From positions 1 through 64,000 of the forward strand of contig NZ_JTAM01000047.1 of assembly GCF_000812565.1 (NCBI RefSeq): a DNA stretch of 64,000 nucleotides, given 5' to 3'. The position numbers were made by a program, and so were the translations under genes. This document shows positions 55,080 through 62,286 of the stretch, piece after piece (the stretch's first letter is position 1; each line of letters opens with the position of its first letter). This DNA is from Flammeovirga sp. OC4. Lineage in GTDB: Bacteria > Bacteroidota > Bacteroidia > Cytophagales > Flammeovirgaceae. The notes under the pieces are model-generated. The model worked only from the letters and a program-made list of their open reading frames with translations, was not told the DNA's origin and ran no database searches.

Positions 55080-55709
55080 ATGAAAAATATAAAATCAGTA
55101 TTAACGCTCCTTTTTTGTGTTATCATCCTCAATGCCTTAGGCCAAGATAAAAAAATAAAAACAATCCAGCATAATAGCTGTGTAAGTGAGGCAGTCATTT
55201 ACTTAGACGTTCCGATTGATAGTAAAGTATCAGAAATGTCAGATAAAGAATTTGATCAATATGAAAAAGAAAACTTAAAAGGTATTCCTTTAAGAGTTGA
55301 GGATGTAGCTTCAAAACATAGCTATGGGTATCCAAAAGAAAGCCTGGGTTTGGGTATATGTGAGAGTCTAAAAGTTTTTTTGGAGGAAGATATGGTTCTT
55401 GTTCTTATGGCCCCCACCAGAGCAAAACATAATTATGGAGGAGAAAACACTGATGAGAAATTTGCAGAACGTAGGGCAGTTTTGAAGGGCACTCGACAAA
55501 AGCGAAAAGAGTTCCTTATTCAAGCCGGACCTTACAAGTTCGCACGTTATGAATTTGTCGATCCAGATAAAGGTGATTTTGGGTGTATTTATTACGTAGC
55601 GAGTCCCAGTCACCCTAAAGGAACGATTCGTTGTGCATTGATTTTCCGTATTGAAGAACAGAAGCGTGCTGAAAAAATTATGAATAAAATATTAAGTAGT
55701 AGTAGATAA
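55080..55709 (+). CDS. Small secreted protein, tandem copy 2, function unknown
   Basis: This 209-residue protein is nearly identical to the copy at 54387 over its whole length, including the signal peptide (MKNIKSVLTLLFCVIILNAL) and the C-terminal EEQKRAEKIMNKIL. Differences cluster in the middle: SKHSYGYPKESLGLGIC here against SKHCYLYPKESMSLNTC in copy 1, so two cysteines differ. The two copies are separated by 63 bases with a hairpin. The duplication looks recent. Function unknown. Confidence 0.75.
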   Translation: MKNIKSVLTLLFCVIILNALGQDKKIKTIQHNSCVSEAVIYLDVPIDSKVSEMSDKEFDQYEKENLKGIPLRVEDVASKHSYGYPKESLGLGICESLKVFLEEDMVLVLMAPTRAKHNYGGENTDEKFAERRAVLKGTRQKRKEFLIQAGPYKFARYEFVDPDKGDFGCIYYVASPSHPKGTIRCALIFRIEEQKRAEKIMNKILSSSR

Positions 55710-56155
55710 TAATCGTATAAAAGGGAGAATGATCTAAGTAATTTCAGTCAATCTCTCTATTTTTAAATGTTTATAGGTATTACAGAAAATAAAACCTATA
55801 TAAATGCATCATTTTACCTTATTAAAGGACTATTTTCATAATGTATACTTCTATGTTTATGTGCGTGTATTTTTTCTATTAGAGCATGTCTGGAATATCT
55901 CTTTTAGTAAAAATCGATACTTTCTGAATGTAAGTTCATTCATTTTTTTACAATCTAAAATGAAGAATTTTTACTTCTATCTTATATTCCAAATATACTC
56001 TTAAAAAATTATTACAGACACTTTATGCTTAATTGATAAGTATTGATATTTAAGTGTTTTTAAATAGAAATGAATGACGCTGCCAGTAAATTTTTAGGCA
56101 CAACTAAAATTCAAGCTTACATAGCATTTTTTAATTTTCAACTAGTTTAAACAAC
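55710..56155. other. 446-base intergenic region at the island's right edge
   Basis: AT-rich with no strong hairpin. A 66-codon frame at 55804-56004 is Phe/Tyr-rich and lacks any recognisable signal, so I do not call it. I see nothing else. Confidence 0.5.
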
Positions 56156-57925
56156 ATGAGGACACGACTTAACAAACAAGAAAAAGTGACGCTCCCAAAG
56201 CGATTTACTTTATTTCTCTTTCTTTTTATTCTGAGTATTTCCAACCTTCAAAATGCTTTTGCACAAGTACAGTTATTGAAGGAATTACAGATTACAAATA
56301 AGGCCCTGTATTTTGATGGTGTTAAAGACCAATCGAGTACAAATAAAAGTACTGACACTCCTTATGATTATGCTTACGGAAGGACGATTAATCCGCACGG
56401 GGATTGTATAAAAACCTATAAACATTATGTTTTTATGACTTGGTATCGTGGAGGTAAAGAGGATCGTCATGTGATGTTGACGCGATACAACACTCAAACA
56501 GGCGCTATGAAAACCATTGAATTTCCACACCAACATACAGGTCTGACAGGTAAATGGTGGATAGGGGAGACACACAATACAATTGCCATTGGTATATGTC
56601 CACGTAATGGAACAATTCATTTGGCTTACGATATGCATGCTTATAGAAATGTCGGAAATTTTACAAATGACTATTTCCGTTATTCCTATTCACAAAGTAA
56701 TACAGTTGAAGTAGCTGACAGTGAGTTTACATTGGATAAATTTGTCAAAGATCCTATTGATGGAGATTACAGGCACTGTACGATGAATGGGGTGAGAGAT
56801 GCAGATAACTTCTCAAGAATGACTTATCCTGAGTTCTTTTTAAATGATGATGATGAATTGTTTTTAAAGATGCGTCAAGGTTCTTCTTACGATGGCGCTA
56901 TGGCTTATATCAAGTACGATGATTCAGCATCAAAATGGGGTAAATTTGAAAAGATTACTGCATTAGGAGCACAAAGCAAAGGAGAAACGCACAACTGGAG
57001 TATCTATGGCAATGTAAAATTTGCAGGAGGAAAAATGAGGTTGGGTTTCCAACGTAGATTACATGATGGAACAGATAAATTCCAATATCAAAATGGAGTG
57101 TATTACGCTTACTCGGACGACCCAACTGGAGCGACTCAATGGAAGAATCATAAAGGGCAAGCGATGACTTTTCCATTGGTAAAAGCAAGTGAAGTATTGG
57201 TATTTGAACCGGGAGATTGGGTAGAGACCACACAAAAAAATATGGTTCATATTGTAGGTGGTTTTGATTTTGAGGTTACAGACCGAGGAGATGAACATAT
57301 TGTATCTCAGGTAAAAGATAAGCAATATAATATCACCAAAAAGCTTCATACCTATAGAAAAGCTGGTGATAGTGATTTTACTACCGTTGAGTATAATGCA
57401 GGTAGTGAACTGTATGCTTCTGGAGATAATATTTATGTGATAGGATTGAACGGCGGTCGTGTGAATATTGTGAAAACAGAAGGCGGTACAAGTAATTTCG
57501 AACAGGTATATCAGCATACTTCAGGACCCACTTTTGACAAAGGAATCGTTCATATAAATGACGGAAAGTTATATTACTATCTTAAAACGACTGGAAATTC
57601 AGGTGATGAGTGTACCACTTACCTTCAAGTCTTTGACTTAGGGATCACACCTTCTGATGTTACATCTACTGAAGAAATAATAAAAGGTTCAGAAGAGTTG
57701 CTTATCTACCCAAATCCAGCAACTAAAAGTTTTAGAATAGATATGAATGGAAAGTCAGCTAAGGATGTTTCAATTTATACTTTAAATGGAACATTGATCT
57801 ATCAAAAAAATGATGTTGTTGATCAATCAGAAATCAATATTGATGGTCAAAGTGCTGGACTGTATGTACTAAAAGTGACTTTAGATAATGGTCAAAAATA
57901 TTCTCAAAAATTGATGATAGAGTAG
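56156..57925 (+). CDS. BNR_4-type beta-propeller lyase with T9SS tail (short form)
   Basis: The 589-residue protein has a signal peptide (to NAFAQ) and a propeller domain (about 45-500) closely matching that of 27055: NPHGDCIKTYKHYVFMTWYR, HQHTGLTGKWWIGETHNT and LQVFDLGI at the same places. It goes almost directly into a T9SS sorting tail (LLIYPNPATKSFRIDM, 517-589) and lacks the Ig, CBM6 and repeat modules. So the same probable lyase exists in a CBM-bearing and a naked form. It should act outside the cell on uronate-containing polymer. A perfect-stem terminator follows at 57951. Confidence 0.75.
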   Translation: MRTRLNKQEKVTLPKRFTLFLFLFILSISNLQNAFAQVQLLKELQITNKALYFDGVKDQSSTNKSTDTPYDYAYGRTINPHGDCIKTYKHYVFMTWYRGGKEDRHVMLTRYNTQTGAMKTIEFPHQHTGLTGKWWIGETHNTIAIGICPRNGTIHLAYDMHAYRNVGNFTNDYFRYSYSQSNTVEVADSEFTLDKFVKDPIDGDYRHCTMNGVRDADNFSRMTYPEFFLNDDDELFLKMRQGSSYDGAMAYIKYDDSASKWGKFEKITALGAQSKGETHNWSIYGNVKFAGGKMRLGFQRRLHDGTDKFQYQNGVYYAYSDDPTGATQWKNHKGQAMTFPLVKASEVLVFEPGDWVETTQKNMVHIVGGFDFEVTDRGDEHIVSQVKDKQYNITKKLHTYRKAGDSDFTTVEYNAGSELYASGDNIYVIGLNGGRVNIVKTEGGTSNFEQVYQHTSGPTFDKGIVHINDGKLYYYLKTTGNSGDECTTYLQVFDLGITPSDVTSTEEIIKGSEELLIYPNPATKSFRIDMNGKSAKDVSIYTLNGTLIYQKNDVVDQSEINIDGQSAGLYVLKVTLDNGQKYSQKLMIE

Positions 57926-57950
57926 CTCATTTTGAATAGAGAAAATAGAA

Positions 57951-58011
57951 GGATCATTTATATACCAAATTTATGAATATATGTCGTATATAAATGATCC
58001 CTCTTTTTTTG
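57951..58011 (+). terminator. Rho-independent terminator after the short propeller lyase
   Basis: GGATCATTTATATAC pairs perfectly with GTATATAAATGATCC (15 bp), followed by CTC and a run of T. Confidence 0.9.
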
Positions 58012-58050
58012 CAGAACCGATTTTTACTTGCAGGATTCCACAGTGGCATT

Positions 58051-58217
58051 GAAAGGAAAAGCGTTAAGAATTTTGTGTAATAAGCCGTTAAAAAATCTTC
58101 GTTTGTTTGAGCGCTAGCGAGTTTTGAAGATTTTAGGCTTATGGAATAAAATTTAGCTTTTGCGTTCAAAGCCTAGATTTTTTTGCTTCGTTTTTTCATC
58201 AATGGATAAAATGAAGA
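58051..58217. repeat. Diverged partial copy of the MITE-like repeat
   Basis: AAAGGAAAAGCGTTAAGAAT, then AAGCCGTTAAAAAATCTTCG and TTTTTTTGCTTCGTTTTTTC, match 32535-32700 with substitutions. The terminal inverted repeat at the right end is missing. The antisense frame across it is a known-looking trait of such repeats, not a gene. Confidence 0.6.
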
Positions 58218-58426
58218 GGACATAACTTTGGAAGAGAAAAGATGCAATGATGTGACATTAAAGTAATTGGTATTAATTTCTGAATGAGGGTTTGTACTTA
58301 AGCTGTAATATCGAAAATCAATACTTTAGACCATTTTACCCTTTTTCAAGATTATTCTAATATCTACTCTCAATATATTTAACCTAAGCAAATAACAGAC
58401 AATCAATATCATTCATGTAGTTACTG

Positions 58427-61400
58427 ATGATAAGAAAACGACAACACATCATCACATCATTTATAGTCAAAAAAATACTGACTTTACTACTCTTATATCT
58501 TGTAACAGGGTGTTATCATTCTGCAAATTATGATGTAGTGCAATCCGATTTTGTACATCCAAAAGACAACAATACCTTATGGTGTTATTGGTACTGGATC
58601 AACGATGATATTTCAAAAGAAGGCATCACCAAAGATTTGGAAGCCATGAAAAAAGCAGGGATAGGAGGAGCCTTGATTGGTAATATCAATCCCGCCCGAA
58701 AGGATGGAAAAGTACCCATGCTGAGTGAAGAGTGGTGGTCACACATGGTACATGCCGTAGTGGAAGGAAAACGTATCGGGGTGGATATTGGTGTGTTTAA
58801 TTGTCCAGGTTGGAGTCAAAGTGGAGGACCTTGGGTCGATGCCACGAAAGCCATGCGTTTTTTGACTTACAGTGAAACAAAAGTAACGGGAGGGAAGTTG
58901 ATTTCTATTCCATTACAACAGCCTCAGAAAGAATTTCAAGATACTCATACACTTGCCTTCAAATCTTTAACATCAGAACAAAGAAACACTCATTTTATCA
59001 CTACTAAAGTAAAAGCGAATTGGGATGATGTAGAGGTGAATTTACTGACTGATGGAGATATAAATGCAGAAACAAGCTTTGAACCTAAAGGAAAACAACC
59101 TTTAGAAATCACCTTCAGTTTAGAGGAAGAAATTGAAGCACAATCCATCGCTATTGCACCCAGTAAACCTTTCAAATGCAACATTGAATTATTGGCAATT
59201 GTGAATGGAAAAGAAGAAATCATAAAGACATTTCATTTTGACCGCTTTCGTATGACTGCCAACGTAGGTCCAATTAAAAAAGGAGCCTATGCTACTGTCT
59301 TTCCGAAGGTGAAAGCAAAAGAATTCAAACTAAAATGCACCAATTTTCGGACGCATAGAAAAGCAGGTTATGGCTTTGCTGAAATTACTATTTCAGAGGC
59401 TCCAGTGCTTGAAGAATATATTGAAAAACAGTTAGGGAAAATGCATACAACCCCTAAACCAAAATGGGATACTTATATTTTCGGCAAGCAATCTGAATTA
59501 CCTTCAGCTCAAATAAGGTTAACATCTGATGAAGTCATTGACGTTAGTGAATTTTTGGATGAAAAGGGGCATTTAAATTGGGATGCACCTGAAGGAGAAT
59601 GGACGATTCTTCGTTTTGGGATGACACCGACAGGAACTAAAAATGCACCTGCTGCGCCACAAGGTGTAGGGTATGAAGTTGACAAAATGAATGCAGAATT
59701 AGTACAGTATCATTTTGACAATTTTGTAGGTGAACTATTAAAACGTATTCCAGAGGAAAGTAAATCAGCTTTCAAATATGTGGTGGCAGACAGCTATGAA
59801 ATGGGTTCCCAAAATTGGACGGATAATTATGCTTCAGTTTTTAAAGAAAAATATGGTTACGATCCTATAAAATATTTACCCGTTCTTTCGGGTAGAATCG
59901 TTGGAAGCGTAGAAGAGTCAGAGCGTTTTTTATGGGATTTAAGACGAGCTGTTGCAGATGATGTAGCGTATGAATACGTTGGTGCAATGCGTAAAGCAAG
60001 TAATAAACACAACCTGCAAACATGGCTGGAAAACTACGGACATTGGGGATTCCCGAGTGAGTTTATGATGTACGGCGGTCAATCAGATTTCATCGCAGGA
60101 GAGTTTTGGAATGAAGGTACACTAGGAAATATTGAGTGTAAAGCGTCTTCCTCAACGGCACACACTTATGGAAAAAATAGAGTGTCTGCAGAGGCTTTTA
60201 CGTCTTCAAGAAAAGCATATCTTAGACACCCTGCTCTTCTCAAAAAACGAGGTGATTGGGCTTTGACAGAAGGAATTAATCACTTTGTACTTCACCTATA
60301 TATCCAACAGCCCGATGATAATAGAAAGCCAGGAATGAATGCTTGGTTTGGGACAGAATTCAACCGTCATAACACCTGGTTTAGCCAAGCAGATACTTAT
60401 TTTGACTATTTGAGAAGGTGTCAGCATTTACTTCAGCAAGGGAATTATGTAGCCGATGTCTGTTACTTTATCGGAGAAGATGCACCTATCATGACGGGAG
60501 GAAGAACACCCGAAATCCCTAAAGGATACGCTTATGATTATATCAATGCAGAGGTGATTATGAATCGACTTTCTGTAAAAGATGGACGCTTTGTATTGCC
60601 GGATGGTATGTCTTATAAAGTGATGGTTTTGCCTCCTTTCAAAACAATGCGACCAAAGTTATTAGCCAAAATAGAATCTCTAGTTAAAAAGGGAGGTATC
60701 ATTCTAGGACCAAAACCCGAACAATCACCAAGCTTAGAAAATTATCCTGATTGTGATAAAGAAGTAAAAGCGATTGCGGATAAAATGTGGAGTGGGAATT
60801 ATTCAGAGGGTAAAATGTCGGTGGATTATGGAGCAGGAAAAATCATGGATGGTTACGAGTTATCAGCCATTTTTGAAGCAATCAAATTGCCTAAAGATGT
60901 CGCTTACGCTGAAACGGATCCCATACTTTGGACTCATCGAAAAACGGAAAACAGAGACATCTATTTTATTACAAATCAAAGTGATGAGACATTAGAAATA
61001 ACTCCTGAATTCAGAACAAATAAAGACTTAAAACCACAACTATGGGATGCGATAAATGGTGAAATCAGAGGTTTGCCTCAATACGAAATTACATCTACAG
61101 GAATAAAAGTCCCCTTAAAGTTAGAGGGAGCTCAAAGTGCATTTATCGTTTTTTCCGAAGTACCTTATCAAGGAAAACAAACTTCAAACTTTCCTAAATT
61201 CCAACAACTAACAACGTTGGATGGATCCTATAATGTGGATTTTGAAAATAAAGAGATTGGACCAAAAGAATCGGTAGAGTTTGATGAATTACAAGATTGG
61301 TCTAAATCAGAAAATGAAAAGATAAAGTACTATTCAGGAACTGCGACCTACAAGAAAAGCTTCACTTTGGCAGCAATTCCAAAAGACCAACAGGTCTATC

Positions 61401-61690
61401 TCAATTTGGGAAAAGTGGCCGTCATGGCGAAAGTCAAACTCAATGGAAAAGACTTAGGCGGAGTATGGATCGCTCCTTACCGATTGAAGATTACAGAGGC
61501 CTTAAAAGAAGGTGAAAACCAGTTAGAAATAGAAGTGATAAACCTTTGGAGAAACCAATTGATTAGAGATAAAGCAAGACCTGAGGAGGAAAAATATACT
61601 TGGCTTGTGATTGATAAAATTACATCCAAATCTCAATTACAGCCATCAGGCTTGTTGGGTTCAGTTGAGATAGAGGTCGCGGAATATTGA
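58427..61690 (+). CDS. GH106 alpha-L-rhamnosidase, lipoprotein
   Basis: The 1087-residue protein has a lipobox (LVTGC, Cys29). It begins with the GH106 start TLWCYWYWINDDISKEGITK and IGGALIGNINPA, then WGSDIG-like GVDIGVFNCPGWSQSGGPW. Further GH106 features are VADSYEMGSQNWTDNYASVF, QTWLENYGHWGFPSEFMMYGG-like sequence, AEAFTSS, and the C-terminal GH2-type jelly roll (KVKLNGKDLGGVWIAPYRL, about 980-1070). It should release terminal alpha-L-rhamnose from fragments. Full length and intact by eye. A broken sulfatase gene follows 44 bases later. Confidence 0.9.
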   Translation: MIRKRQHIITSFIVKKILTLLLLYLVTGCYHSANYDVVQSDFVHPKDNNTLWCYWYWINDDISKEGITKDLEAMKKAGIGGALIGNINPARKDGKVPMLSEEWWSHMVHAVVEGKRIGVDIGVFNCPGWSQSGGPWVDATKAMRFLTYSETKVTGGKLISIPLQQPQKEFQDTHTLAFKSLTSEQRNTHFITTKVKANWDDVEVNLLTDGDINAETSFEPKGKQPLEITFSLEEEIEAQSIAIAPSKPFKCNIELLAIVNGKEEIIKTFHFDRFRMTANVGPIKKGAYATVFPKVKAKEFKLKCTNFRTHRKAGYGFAEITISEAPVLEEYIEKQLGKMHTTPKPKWDTYIFGKQSELPSAQIRLTSDEVIDVSEFLDEKGHLNWDAPEGEWTILRFGMTPTGTKNAPAAPQGVGYEVDKMNAELVQYHFDNFVGELLKRIPEESKSAFKYVVADSYEMGSQNWTDNYASVFKEKYGYDPIKYLPVLSGRIVGSVEESERFLWDLRRAVADDVAYEYVGAMRKASNKHNLQTWLENYGHWGFPSEFMMYGGQSDFIAGEFWNEGTLGNIECKASSSTAHTYGKNRVSAEAFTSSRKAYLRHPALLKKRGDWALTEGINHFVLHLYIQQPDDNRKPGMNAWFGTEFNRHNTWFSQADTYFDYLRRCQHLLQQGNYVADVCYFIGEDAPIMTGGRTPEIPKGYAYDYINAEVIMNRLSVKDGRFVLPDGMSYKVMVLPPFKTMRPKLLAKIESLVKKGGIILGPKPEQSPSLENYPDCDKEVKAIADKMWSGNYSEGKMSVDYGAGKIMDGYELSAIFEAIKLPKDVAYAETDPILWTHRKTENRDIYFITNQSDETLEITPEFRTNKDLKPQLWDAINGEIRGLPQYEITSTGIKVPLKLEGAQSAFIVFSEVPYQGKQTSNFPKFQQLTTLDGSYNVDFENKEIGPKESVEFDELQDWSKSENEKIKYYSGTATYKKSFTLAAIPKDQQVYLNLGKVAVMAKVKLNGKDLGGVWIAPYRLKITEALKEGENQLEIEVINLWRNQLIRDKARPEEEKYTWLVIDKITSKSQLQPSGLLGSVEIEVAEY

Positions 61691-61734
61691 TTCATAAAAC
61701 ATTAAATAATTTGTGACAATCACTATTAAAAATA

Positions 61735-62266
61735 ATGCAAATAGAAACGACAAATATTATCCTGATGTTGGGTGTGATATTTAGCAAGATAAGTTGTGCT
61801 AACACTAAAGATACCAAACAAAAAATAAAAAAGTAACAGTTAATGCAAAGCCTAATATCATTTATATTCTGGCTGATGACCTTGGCTATGGAAATGTAGG
61901 TTTTAACGGTCAAGAAAAAAAACACCAAATATCGATGACATGGCAAGTAATGGTATGGTGTTCACCAATCATTATACAGGTTCTTCGGAATGTGGTTTAT
62001 CACGGGCTGTATTGATGACGGGTAAACGCACAGGACATTGTGTGGTGAGAGGAGATAGTGGGGGGTAGTAGAAAACCTTACTGATGGTGTACCCAATAAG
62101 CAAGGTTTTGACTATTTACCCACCTTATAAGAATGTCAAAATTAAAGGGGGAAAAGGTGATTATCTAACCGATTTAATTTTGGGAAAAACGCTTGAATTG
62201 GTTGATACGATTTCCTCTCCATTTCCAAAGGTTCATTTCATACACATTTTCATGAAATTCAAATAA
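61735..62266 (+). pseudogene. Decayed S1-family sulfatase
   Basis: The first frame starts as a lipoprotein (MQIETTNIILMLG, cysteine near residue 21) and stops after 33 codons. One base shift then gives KPNIIYILADDLGYGNVGFN. A second shift in the A-run near 61915 gives TPNIDDMASNGMVFTNHYTG and CGLSRAVLMTGKRTGH, then a stop. Past that, only short pieces (VPNKQGFDY, then GDYLTDLILGKTLE) are left, so the rest is deleted. The formylglycine motif CxPSR is changed to CGLSR. This was once a sulfatase of the arylsulfatase kind; it can no longer make a whole enzyme. Confidence 0.85.
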
Positions 62267-62286
62267 CAATTAGATATAAAAAGACT

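Larger units (their letters stand above)
57926..58426. other. 501-base intergenic region before GH106
   Basis: It contains the terminator at 57951-58011 and the partial repeat at 58051-58217. The remaining 200 bases show no feature that I can support. Confidence 0.6.

Noticed and set aside
55804-56004. A 66-codon Phe/Tyr-rich forward frame
   Set aside because: Low-complexity translation of AT-rich DNA with no recognisable start context or motif.
57059-57517. A 152-codon reverse frame opposite the short propeller lyase
   Set aside because: Fully inside a well-supported gene on the other strand; no protein-like features.
57954-58169. A reverse frame of 71 codons over the terminator and repeat
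   Set aside because: It reads through a perfect terminator stem and a dispersed repeat. Similar peptides would arise from each copy of the repeat, so it is not evidence for a gene.
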